This document shows, one piece after another, positions 1 to 6,308 of a stretch of 6,869 nt of DNA. Location: positions 1 to 6,869 of the forward strand of contig CANIXM010000105.1 of assembly GCA_947471245.1 (NCBI GenBank). The letters are read 5' to 3'. Under the pieces are notes generated by a model. That model saw only the letters and a list, made by a program, of their open reading frames with translations, made no database searches and was not told where the DNA came from. This DNA is from Paludibacteraceae bacterium. Its GTDB lineage: Bacteria > Bacteroidota > Bacteroidia > Bacteroidales > Paludibacteraceae. The position numbers and the translations under genes were made by a program. Within the stretch, counting starts at the first letter, position 1, and every line of letters begins with the position of its first letter.

Positions 1-1713
1 AAAGCGCAAACATGGCTAACAGGCAATTACAACGAAGAAACCAAAGTTGAAATCCGTCAATTGCTAGACAAAGATGATAAAACAGAGTTAATTGATTCAT
101 TTTATCGGGATTTGGAATTTGGAACTGGAGGATTAAGAGGAATAATGGGAGCTGGAACTAACCGTATGAATATCTACACTGTCGGTGCAGCTACTCAAGG
201 TCTGAGCAATTACCTCATCGCACAATTTCCCGACGTGCAACAAATAAGTGTTGTTATCGGTTATGACTGTAGAAACAACAGCAGCAAATTTGCTGAAATA
301 TCGGCCGACATCTTTTCTGCCAATGGCATAAAGGTCTATCTGTTCAATGAACTGCGTCCAACGCCTGAGGTATCGTTTGCCATTCGTCAATTAGGCTGTC
401 AGAGTGGTATTGTACTTACTGCATCGCACAACCCCAAAGAATATAACGGGTACAAAGCGTACTGGAATGATGGTGCACAAATGGTAGCTCCACATGATGA
501 AAATGTAATCACAGAAGTGATGAAAATAAAAAGTATTGATGAAATAAAATTCAAAGGCAATCCCGATTTGATAGAAATTATCGGAGAAGAAATAGACACG
601 GTTTACATTGAAAACATCAAAACTCTTTCATTATCACCCGATTCAATCAAACGCAACAGTGATTTAAAAATTGTATATACTCCCATTCATGGCACAGGAG
701 TCAAACTCATTCCATGGGCATTGAAAGAATATGGATTTACCAACATCATCAACGTACCAGAACAGGATGTGGTAAGTGGTAACTTCCCAACTGTAATTTC
801 ACCAAATCCCGAAGAACCAGCAGCACTTGATATGGCTGTAAAAAAGGCTATAGAAACAGATGCAGATATAGTAATGGCTTCTGACCCCGATGCTGACCGC
901 CTTGGAATAGCTGTAAAAAATGATAAAGGGGAATGGATATTGGTAAATGGCAATCAAACAGCATTGATGCTGACTTATTACATTATTCGCCGTTGGAAAG
1001 AGCTCGGAAAAATCAAAGGCAATGAATTCATAGTCAAAACAATAGTAACTACTGAAATCATCAAGCAAATAGCAGATGCTAATCAAATAGAATGCTTTGA
1101 TGTGTACACTGGGTTCAAATGGATAGCAGCCATTATTCGCGAAAATGAAGGCAAAAAACAATACATTGCTGGTGGTGAAGAAAGCTACGGATTCTTACCA
1201 GAAGATTTCGTACGTGATAAAGATGCGGTATCATCTTGTACCATGATGGCCGAAATAGCTGCGTGGGCGAAAGACAATGGAAAAACATTGTACGAATTAT
1301 TGCAAGACATCTACCTTGAATATGGCTATGGAAAAGAAAAAGGAATTTCTGTGGTACGTAAAGGAAAATCAGGTGCAGACGAAATAGCTCAAATGATGAA
1401 GGACTTTAGCGAAAACCCTCCAAAAGAAATTGCTGGCTCTAAAGTATGTATCGTCAAAGACTATAACAATTTGAAAATGACAGATATGATTACTGGCACG
1501 GTAAGTACTCTTGATATGCCATGCACAAGTAATGCACTTCAGTTTTTCACAGAGGATGGGACAAAAATTTCAGTTAGACCTTCGGGAACTGAACCAAAGA
1601 TTAAATTCTATGTAGAAGTCCGTGGAGAAATGAAATCGCGAGCAGAATATGATGCTGCTGATGCAGCGGCTAATAAAAAAATAGACGCAGTGAGAGCTTC
1701 ATTGGGAGTGTAA
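1..1713 (+). CDS. Phosphoglucomutase/phosphomannomutase (alpha-D-phosphohexomutase), 5' end cut by window
   Basis: Cytoplasmic enzyme that moves phosphate between C1 and C6 of a hexose (glucose or mannose), linking glycolysis to nucleotide-sugar and polysaccharide synthesis. The frame is open from base 1, so the true start is upstream; 570 residues are visible and, compared with family members of about 580 residues, only some 10-15 seem missing. Landmarks in visible-residue numbering: GTGGLRG near residue 42; the catalytic phosphoserine S142 in TASHNP; the metal loop DPDADR with D295, D297 and D299; the sugar-specificity loop GGEESYGF at 391-398; and the phosphate-binding loop RPSGTEPK at 526-533. 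All key residues are present, so it should be active. The long form with TASHNPKEYNGYKAYWNDG is of the PGM2/PgcA type; some relatives of PGM2 also act on phosphopentoses, so glucose, mannose or pentose preference cannot be fixed. A hairpin follows the stop codon. Confidence 0.95.
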   Translation, partial: KAQTWLTGNYNEETKVEIRQLLDKDDKTELIDSFYRDLEFGTGGLRGIMGAGTNRMNIYTVGAATQGLSNYLIAQFPDVQQISVVIGYDCRNNSSKFAEISADIFSANGIKVYLFNELRPTPEVSFAIRQLGCQSGIVLTASHNPKEYNGYKAYWNDGAQMVAPHDENVITEVMKIKSIDEIKFKGNPDLIEIIGEEIDTVYIENIKTLSLSPDSIKRNSDLKIVYTPIHGTGVKLIPWALKEYGFTNIINVPEQDVVSGNFPTVISPNPEEPAALDMAVKKAIETDADIVMASDPDADRLGIAVKNDKGEWILVNGNQTALMLTYYIIRRWKELGKIKGNEFIVKTIVTTEIIKQIADANQIECFDVYTGFKWIAAIIRENEGKKQYIAGGEESYGFLPEDFVRDKDAVSSCTMMAEIAAWAKDNGKTLYELLQDIYLEYGYGKEKGISVVRKGKSGADEIAQMMKDFSENPPKEIAGSKVCIVKDYNNLKMTDMITGTVSTLDMPCTSNALQFFTEDGTKISVRPSGTEPKIKFYVEVRGEMKSRAEYDAADAAANKKIDAVRASLGV

Positions 1714-1743
1714 TTTTAATTGAAAATTTCAAATTATGATATT

Positions 1744-1780
1744 ATGGGAGTGTTACTATTTGGTATCACTCCCATTTAGT
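1744..1780 (+). terminator. Hairpin, probable terminator after the phosphohexomutase gene
   Basis: A perfect 9-base stem, ATGGGAGTG at 1744-1752 with CACTCCCAT at 1767-1775, is extended inward after one T-T mismatch by TAC/GTA, leaving the loop TATTTG. It lies 30 bases past the stop codon. The downstream T run is weak (TTTAGTT), so termination may be partial. No gene on the other strand would need it. Confidence 0.6.
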
Positions 1781-1800
1781 TAAAACACAAAAGAAAAAAA

Positions 1801-2562
1801 ATGAAAATCATAGACCTCTCCAAAACCATTCAATATAATGCTGGCGACCCTTCGTTTATGAAAGTGAGAATAAAATACAAAAGTCATTCAAAATCAAGAC
1901 TTTTGATACGAGTTTTTGGTTTGCCATTTCGTCTATTTTCATCAAAATTCATAGGCTGGGCTGATGATAGTATTTGCAAAATGGGCGTTCATGCCACTAC
2001 CCACTTGGATGCGCCTTGGCATTATGGACCAATGAGTGAAGGAAAACCTGCAAAAACGATAGATGAAATTCCGCTGGAGTGGTGCTATGGTGACGGAGTG
2101 GTGATAGACATGAAGCACAAAGCTGACTTTGACCCCATCACTGTGGAAGACATAACGACTTTCTTAGAGCTGCATCAAATCACCATTCTGCCCAATATGA
2201 TTGTACTTATCAAAACTGGACGGGACAAATACATGGGTACGAAAGAGTTCTTTGAATTAGGAACAGGGATGTCAGCCGAAGCTACTGAATGGCTTATAGA
2301 CAAAGGCGTAAAAGTAATGGGCATAGATCAATGGGGCTGGGACTTGCCGCTGAAACACCAAATCAAAGAAGCAAATAGAACCAATAATTCGGAGTTGTTT
2401 TGGGAAGGTCACATCGTGGGAATAGACAAAGAGTATTGTCACATGGAACAACTCACCAACTTGGATGCCCTACCCTACAGTGGATTTAAAGTGGCGTGCT
2501 TTCCATTGAAAATAAAAGGTGGATCCGCAGGTCCAGCTAGAGTAGTAGCCATGATAGAATAG
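1801..2562 (+). CDS. Cyclase family protein (kynurenine formamidase-like metal-dependent hydrolase)
   Basis: A 253-residue soluble protein of the cyclase/kynurenine formamidase (KynB-like, COG1878) fold, whose members are metal-dependent hydrolases of amides or lactams such as N-formylkynurenine or isatin. The metal-site motif usually written HxGTHxDxPxH appears as HATTHLDAPWH, giving likely ligands H64, H68 and D70, with H74 close by. Other family marks are GDGVVIDM near 97-104, GTGMSAEATEWL near 154-165, GIDQWGWD at 174-181, EQLTNLDALP at 216-225 and GSAGPARVVA at 241-250. Length is normal. No kynurenine-pathway gene is nearby, so the substrate is unknown. The start at 1801 follows an A-rich leader and no Shine-Dalgarno sequence, as is usual in Bacteroidetes. 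The next gene begins 5 bases after the stop, so the two are probably co-transcribed. I see no clear promoter between 1714 and 1800. Confidence 0.88.
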   Translation: MKIIDLSKTIQYNAGDPSFMKVRIKYKSHSKSRLLIRVFGLPFRLFSSKFIGWADDSICKMGVHATTHLDAPWHYGPMSEGKPAKTIDEIPLEWCYGDGVVIDMKHKADFDPITVEDITTFLELHQITILPNMIVLIKTGRDKYMGTKEFFELGTGMSAEATEWLIDKGVKVMGIDQWGWDLPLKHQIKEANRTNNSELFWEGHIVGIDKEYCHMEQLTNLDALPYSGFKVACFPLKIKGGSAGPARVVAMIE

Positions 2563-2567
2563 ACGAG

Positions 2568-3503
2568 ATGCAAAAATTGATCATTTATATCACTGACTAT
2601 TGGAAGGAGGAAATCAAATGGCAACACCTTGTGAGCGTGATGTCATTTTTGGGTATCTGTATTTTTGGAGAATATTATTTTCACCTGAAACAGCAGTGGA
2701 TGTACCCACATATTCAAACCATCGATTATTTTTTTCTGTACATCGTATTTTATTCTATACCAGTACTTTTTACTCTACTTAGCTACTGTTATTTCTTTAA
2801 CCGAAAAGACATTTTAACCAATGTTCCATTCTGGTTGACATTGCTTTACGTGATAAGTACGTATTCATTTCGATCGTATTTTTACCAGCACAGGTTGTTG
2901 GTCACATCGCTCAACGGTGGCGTGTATGACCGATTCCTTATCAAATGTGCCAATGAATCAACGCAAGCCTTACTGATTTTTTCAGTCGTATTCGTTTACT
3001 GGCTAGTCGCAGACAAGCGCATCAACCAAACTTTTTACGGATTCAAAATCAAAGGGGTAGACATCAAACCCTATCTAATTATGTTGGCAGGAATGGTGCC
3101 CTTAATAGGCATTGCCTCTACTCAAAGCGACTTCCTACTCACCTACCCTACCTTTCAGTCATTGATTGACAATCAAGTTGGTCATGCCCTGCTGTTTGGC
3201 AAAATTAGTATGTACGAGATTCTATATGGTTCGGACTATGTGGCTACTGAATTGTTTTTCAGAGGATTTATGCTCGTGGCACTTGGTAAATATTTAGGGA
3301 AAGGAGCTATTTTGCCCATGGCAAGCATGTATGTGTTTATCCATTTTGGCAAACCACTGGGAGAAACTATCAGTTCGTTTTTCGGAGGAATGATTTTGGG
3401 CATTATAGCTTACGAAACCAAATCAATCATAGGTGGTATCATCGTACATTGTGGAATAGCCTACCTGATGGAATTGGGTGGATTTATTGGAAATGTACAT
3501 TAA
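2568..3503 (+). CDS. CPBP (Rce1/Abi-type) family membrane protein with altered catalytic motifs
   Basis: A 311-residue polytopic inner-membrane protein. Hydrophobic segments lie near residues 20-36, 53-77, 86-102, 132-147, 168-184, 225-243, 246-260, 270-282 and 286-302. The C-terminal half carries the CPBP (CAAX protease and bacteriocin-processing) pattern: TELFFRGF at 227-234, VFIHFGKP at 256-263 and GGIIVHCGIA at 289-298. Family motif 1 is EExxxR; here the first Glu is T227 while E228 and R232 remain. Motif 2, FxxxH, reads YxxxH with H259. Motif 3, HxxxN, reads HxxxA with H294. The fold assignment is therefore secure but protease activity is uncertain. In other bacteria such proteins process or protect against peptides, or serve protein prenyl-type processing; no such partner is seen here. 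It lies 5 bases after the cyclase gene, implying one transcript. Confidence 0.85.
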   Translation: MQKLIIYITDYWKEEIKWQHLVSVMSFLGICIFGEYYFHLKQQWMYPHIQTIDYFFLYIVFYSIPVLFTLLSYCYFFNRKDILTNVPFWLTLLYVISTYSFRSYFYQHRLLVTSLNGGVYDRFLIKCANESTQALLIFSVVFVYWLVADKRINQTFYGFKIKGVDIKPYLIMLAGMVPLIGIASTQSDFLLTYPTFQSLIDNQVGHALLFGKISMYEILYGSDYVATELFFRGFMLVALGKYLGKGAILPMASMYVFIHFGKPLGETISSFFGGMILGIIAYETKSIIGGIIVHCGIAYLMELGGFIGNVH

Positions 3504-3512
3504 AAAAACGAA

Positions 3513-3616
3513 CCACAAAAGTCACAAAAGAATAGCGTTCATATGTGTTATTTGCGCATTTTCCGTTCTAGTGACCAGTTGTTTTTATTTTTATACCTTT
3601 TGAGGTTTACTTTGTG
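3513..3616 (+). repeat. Imperfect inverted repeat with CACAAAAG units
   Basis: The left arm holds two copies of CACAAAAG (3514-3521 and 3523-3530). The right arm, CTTTTGAGG at 3597-3605 and ACTTTGTG at 3609-3616, is the approximate complement of the left arm in reversed order. It may be a decayed palindromic intergenic element; similar CACAAAG-type spacers are common in Bacteroidetes. No coding function is seen. It occupies about half of the 210-base spacer after the CPBP gene. No convincing terminator hairpin was found there, only a T-rich stretch around 3580-3602. Confidence 0.4.
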
Positions 3617-3658
3617 CGTGACAATATCACTATTACTCACCCCACACTTTAAAGCAAC

Positions 3659-3688
3659 TTGTCTTTGAACCAAAATTACATCAATTTG
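3659..3688 (+). promoter_or_regulatory. Candidate Bacteroidetes-type promoter for the VOC/SRPBCC pair
   Basis: TTG at 3659-3661, a 19-base spacer, then TCAATTTG at 3681-3688, one mismatch from the -7 consensus TAnnTTTG. Transcription would begin about 20 bases before the ATG at 3714. The spacing matches the clearer promoter at 4631-4660. The -7 mismatch keeps confidence moderate. Confidence 0.4.
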
Positions 3689-3713
3689 TTTTTAAAAATA
3701 AAACCATTCATCC

Positions 3714-4154
3714 ATGTCAAAAGTAAGTACCTATCTCAATTTCAATAGAGAAACCGAAGCCGCCTTCAACTTTTACAAATCAGTTTTTGGTGGAGAATTT
3801 TCAGGTGGAGGAATAGCACGTTTTGGTGATTTTGCACCACAGGAGGGCATGCCACCACTATCTGATGAAGACAAAAATCTGATTCTTCACATTGAATTAC
3901 CCATATTGGGATGTCATTATCTGATGGGTACCGATGCACCTGAGTCCATGGGTTTCAAAGTGGTGGAGGGCAATAACGTACACATCAACATCGTTCCCGA
4001 CACACGCACGGACACCAAACGATTATTCCAATCACTATCCGAAGGTGGTGTGGTGACGATGGATCTTCATGATACTTTTTGGGGAGCGTATTATGGCAGC
4101 TGTGTTGATAAATTTGGAATCAACTGGATGTTTAACTGTACTTCAAAAGAATAA
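3714..4154 (+). CDS. PhnB-like VOC (glyoxalase/bleomycin-resistance fold) protein
   Basis: A 146-residue cytoplasmic protein of the vicinal oxygen chelate superfamily, PhnB/YjdN-like branch, which annotators often label 3-demethylubiquinone-9 3-methyltransferase-like. Typical marks are YLNFNRETEAAFNFYKSVFGG at the N-terminus (residues 7-27), LHIELPILG near 58-66, YLMGTDAP at 69-76 and the C-terminal WGAYYGSCVDKFGINWMFN at 123-141. These are the repeated beta-alpha-beta modules expected of the fold. The biochemical role of this branch is poorly known, and I cannot identify a complete metal triad by eye. The gene is followed after only 3 bases by an AHSA1-type gene, so the two form a probable operon. 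The start at 3714 is the first Met in the frame and gives the family's usual N-terminus. Confidence 0.88.
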   Translation: MSKVSTYLNFNRETEAAFNFYKSVFGGEFSGGGIARFGDFAPQEGMPPLSDEDKNLILHIELPILGCHYLMGTDAPESMGFKVVEGNNVHINIVPDTRTDTKRLFQSLSEGGVVTMDLHDTFWGAYYGSCVDKFGINWMFNCTSKE

Positions 4155-4157
4155 AAA

Positions 4158-4586
4158 ATGGGAATTACGATACTTGTTGACACGGTAATTAACGCACCTA
4201 TAGAGCAAGTGTGGGATCATTGGGTTAGTCCATCATCTATTATCCATTGGAATCATGCTACTGATGATTGGCATTGTCCGTTTGCCGAAAACGATTTGGA
4301 AGAAGGAGGAGAATTTAAATTTACAATGGCTGCTAAGGATGGCTCGTATAGTTTTGATTTTCAAGGAGTGTATAACCAGATTACCCACTTGCAAACCATC
4401 AAATACACCATCGCCGACGGAAGAAAAGTGCATATCACATTCAAACCAGTCCAAATAGAGGGTCAACAAGCAACATCCTTAACAGAAGAGTTTGAGGCCG
4501 AAACTGCTAATTCGATTGAATTACAAGAGCAAGGTTGGAAAATGATACTTGAAAACTTCAAAAAGTATGTTGAAAGTAACCTGTAA
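4158..4586 (+). CDS. SRPBCC/AHSA1 domain protein (START-like ligand-binding fold)
   Basis: A 142-residue cytoplasmic protein of the AHSA1-like part of the SRPBCC (helix-grip) superfamily, COG3832 type. The opening ITILVDTVINAPIEQVWDHW (residues 3-22), WNHATDDWHCPFAENDLEEGGEF (31-53), DGSYSFDFQGVY (61-72) and the closing EQGWKMILENFKKYVE (124-139) are the family pattern. The fold makes a hydrophobic pocket for a small molecule; members from this branch mostly have no assigned ligand. The name refers to the Hsp90 ATPase activator AHA1, but that role should not be assumed for a single-domain bacterial protein. It begins 3 bases after the PhnB-like gene and should share its transcript. A 94-base spacer follows, which holds the promoter of the next gene and no strong terminator. 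Confidence 0.88.
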   Translation: MGITILVDTVINAPIEQVWDHWVSPSSIIHWNHATDDWHCPFAENDLEEGGEFKFTMAAKDGSYSFDFQGVYNQITHLQTIKYTIADGRKVHITFKPVQIEGQQATSLTEEFEAETANSIELQEQGWKMILENFKKYVESNL

Positions 4587-4630
4587 ATGAGCCATGGCAT
4601 TTTACACATATAAACTTTCAAAAGGCATTA

Positions 4631-4660
4631 TTGTTATCGGAAGATAAAAAAGTATCTTTG
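4631..4660 (+). promoter_or_regulatory. Bacteroidetes-type promoter of the radical SAM gene
   Basis: TTG at 4631-4633, a 19-base spacer, then TATCTTTG at 4653-4660, an exact match to TAnnTTTG. With transcription starting a few bases after 4660, the leader before the ATG at 4681 would be only about 10-17 bases and carries no Shine-Dalgarno sequence (ATACCCCACC precedes the ATG). Confidence 0.7.
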
Positions 4661-4680
4661 TGCTGAATTAATACCCCACC

Positions 4681-5601
4681 ATGACCAACCGCTATCTCAA
4701 TTATAACCACGTAATAAAATCTGAGTTTACAGAACGTGTACAGAAAATTTCCATCAATGCTGGATTTACCTGCCCCAACCGCGACGGAAGCAAAGGAAAA
4801 GGAGGGTGTACTTACTGCAACAATCTCACTTTTAGCCCCGAATACTGCCGTCCATCGCGCACTGTAAGTCAGCAAGTACGAGCTGGAATAGCTTTTTTTG
4901 ATCACAAATACAATGGTCAATACTATTTAGCCTATTTCCAATCGTACACCAACACGTATGACTCCATTGATAAACTCAAACGGATATACGAGGAAGCGCT
5001 GGCTTATCCTAATGTGGTGGGATTGGTAGTGGGAACACGACCAGACTGCGTGAGTGATGAACTACTGGACTACTTTGCAGAACTTTCAAAGCGCTATTAT
5101 GTTATGATAGAGTATGGTGTAGAATCAACGAGTGATGAGACATTAGAATTTATCAATCGTGGACATGATTATGCGTGTGCCGTACAAGCCATTGAAAATA
5201 CTGCCAAGCGAGGCATCAAAACGGGTGCGCATATCATATTAGGTTTGCCACGAGAAAGTAAGGAGACAATTTTGGGTCATGCAACAAAGTTATCACAGTT
5301 GCCAATAGATACATTAAAAATTCATCAGTTACAGATAGTACGTGGCACTGAAATGGCTGCACAACTCAATGAACATCCAGAATGGTTTAATCTCTATACC
5401 ATTGATGAATATATTGACTTGGCCATTGACTTTTTGGAACTTCTGAATCCGAAGATTGCCATTGAACGATTTGTATCTCAGTCACCTAAAGAATTTCTAA
5501 TAGAGCCACAATGGGGACTGAAAAACTTTGAGTTTTTGGATAAAATTGAAAAGAGATTGGAAGAGCGGGATACATGGCAAGGAAAAAATATAAACCCCTA
5601 A
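4681..5601 (+). CDS. TIGR01212/YhcC-type radical SAM protein
   Basis: A 306-residue cytoplasmic enzyme expected to bind a [4Fe-4S] cluster and S-adenosylmethionine. The cluster cysteines are C31, C43 and C46 in TCPNRDGSKGKGGCTYC; the long CX11CX2C spacing replaces the usual CX3CX2C and marks the YhcC (COG1242, TIGR01212) family. Further marks are VGTRPDC at 117-123, EYGVEST at 144-150 in the radical SAM barrel, GAHIILGLPRE at 182-192 and the C-terminal LEERDTWQGK at 293-302. Length is normal for the family. The reaction is not established as far as I know, so none is assigned. The promoter at 4631-4660 supports the chosen start and suggests the gene is transcribed on its own. The final residues Asn-Pro and the stop codon lie at the boundary of an intergenic repeat, so the extreme C-terminus is probably not ancestral. 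Confidence 0.92.
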   Translation: MTNRYLNYNHVIKSEFTERVQKISINAGFTCPNRDGSKGKGGCTYCNNLTFSPEYCRPSRTVSQQVRAGIAFFDHKYNGQYYLAYFQSYTNTYDSIDKLKRIYEEALAYPNVVGLVVGTRPDCVSDELLDYFAELSKRYYVMIEYGVESTSDETLEFINRGHDYACAVQAIENTAKRGIKTGAHIILGLPRESKETILGHATKLSQLPIDTLKIHQLQIVRGTEMAAQLNEHPEWFNLYTIDEYIDLAIDFLELLNPKIAIERFVSQSPKEFLIEPQWGLKNFEFLDKIEKRLEERDTWQGKNINP

Positions 5602-5786
5602 ATCCCCTAAAGGGGACTTAAGAAAGACTTGCTTGATATTTTCACAATTGGACAATGAAATATGCTGGATAATAATTTCAAAGGCAATAAGCTTAGATGA
5701 ATCAGCAAGGTGAATAAATAAACAATACTAACTTCACATCCCCTCTGCAGTTAGTCCCTTCATGAACGGGAGAGGGATTTAGGAGG
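5595..5786 (+). repeat. Inverted-repeat intergenic element (CCCCTAAATCCCC type)
   Basis: CCTAAATCCC at 5597-5606 is exactly complementary to GGGATTTAGG at 5774-5783, about 190 bases apart end to end. The left end also folds locally: TCCCC at 5603-5607 pairs with GGGGA at 5612-5616 around TAAA. The right end holds a second partial palindrome: ATCCCCTCT at 5738-5746 pairs with AGAGGGAT at 5771-5778 with one bulged C, and inside it TCCC at 5755-5758 faces GGGA at 5768-5771. TAAA flanks both ends (5591-5594 and 5788-5791), which could be a short target duplication or chance in AT-rich DNA. No ORF of note lies inside. Such ends are familiar from Bacteroidetes spacers; a MITE- or REP-like origin is inferred. 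It fills the spacer before bcp, and I see no clear bcp promoter in it. Confidence 0.65.
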
Positions 5787-5801
5787 CTAAAAATTAAACG
5801 T

Positions 5802-6257
5802 ATGAATATTGGCGACAAAGCTCCCGAAATACTGGGAATCAATCAAGAAGGTAAAGAAATCAAATTAAGTGATTTCGCAGGAAAGAAAATAGTGCTTTAT
5901 TTTTATCCTAAAGACAGTACACCAGGCTGCACAGCCCAAGCATGTAGCCTCAGGGATAATTACGAGGAGCTACGAAAAGCAGGATATGATGTAATTGGCG
6001 TAAGTGCTGATAGTGCTACATCCCATCAAAAATTCATAGCAAAACAAAATCTGCCCTTCAACCTGATAGCCGACGCCGAACTTACGCTATCAAATGCTTT
6101 TGGCACTTGGGGTGAAAAATCCATGTATGGTCGGACTTACATGGGTATGTTTAGAACCACTTTTGTGATTGATGAATCTGGAACAATCACGAATATTCTA
6201 ACTCCAAAAGAAATTCAGACGAAAACACATGCAGATCAAATACTGAATTTAAAATAA
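5802..6257 (+). CDS. bcp: Thioredoxin-dependent thiol peroxidase, Bcp/PrxQ type
   Basis: A 151-residue cytoplasmic peroxiredoxin that reduces hydrogen peroxide and organic hydroperoxides with electrons from thioredoxin. The active-site segment FYPKDSTPGCTAQAC contains the peroxidatic cysteine C43, preceded by T40 of the TxxC signature, and a resolving cysteine C48 five residues later, the atypical two-cysteine arrangement of E. coli Bcp. R118 in MFRTTFVID is the conserved arginine that activates the peroxidatic thiol. Length is normal and all catalytic residues are present. ATG 5802 is the only reasonable start; an in-frame stop lies upstream at 5763-5765. An AGGAGG at 5781-5786 is 15 bases from the ATG, too far for a normal Shine-Dalgarno, and belongs to the repeat element. 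The terminator at 6339-6383 ends the transcript. Confidence 0.96.
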   Translation: MNIGDKAPEILGINQEGKEIKLSDFAGKKIVLYFYPKDSTPGCTAQACSLRDNYEELRKAGYDVIGVSADSATSHQKFIAKQNLPFNLIADAELTLSNAFGTWGEKSMYGRTYMGMFRTTFVIDESGTITNILTPKEIQTKTHADQILNLK

Positions 6258-6261
6258 CTCT

Positions 6262-6294
6262 CTGTTAATAAACTGTTGATAAGTTGTTGGAAAA
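6262..6294 (+). other. Three tandem 11-base units resembling DnaA boxes
   Basis: CTGTTAATAAA (6262-6272), CTGTTGATAAG (6273-6283) and TTGTTGGAAAA (6284-6294) are consecutive, related 11-base units. The core TGTTGATAA at 6274-6282 differs by one base from the DnaA box TGTGGATAA; TGTTAATAA at 6263-6271 differs by two. The one-helical-turn period would place any bound protein on one face of the DNA. Function is unproven; it lies just after the bcp stop codon and ahead of the promoter at 6309-6339. Confidence 0.35.
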
Positions 6295-6308
6295 CAATTC
6301 AGCATTTA

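Noticed and set aside
799..1161. A 120-codon frame on the - strand.
   Set aside because: It is antisense to the well-conserved phosphohexomutase core including the metal loop, and its translation is low-complexity Tyr/Phe/Ser-rich with no domain.
2600..2782. A 60-codon + strand frame whose internal ATG at 2618 has a textbook AAGGAGG 9 bases upstream.
   Set aside because: It lies wholly inside the CPBP gene in another frame, the purine-rich run simply encodes Trp-Lys-Glu-Glu, and Bacteroidetes seldom rely on Shine-Dalgarno signals. The protein has no recognisable features.
3597..3667. TTACTTTG (3607-3614) and TGTCTTTG (3660-3667) as -7 elements.
   Set aside because: Both lack the A of TAnnTTTG, and for 3660 no TTG sits 19-20 bases upstream; the candidate at 3681-3688 has correct spacing and is closer to the gene.
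4587..4605. GCCATGGC palindrome followed by ATTTT as a terminator for the VOC/SRPBCC pair.
   Set aside because: The stem is only 3-4 bases with an impossible loop and the T run is four bases, too weak to call.
4618..4920. A 100-codon frame on the - strand over the radical SAM promoter and N-terminus.
   Set aside because: It covers the cluster-binding cysteines of a conserved gene in antisense, and no promoter or domain supports it.
5636..5738. Possible bcp promoters such as TATTTTCA and TAACTTCA.
   Set aside because: Each has two or more mismatches to TAnnTTTG and no properly spaced TTG upstream.
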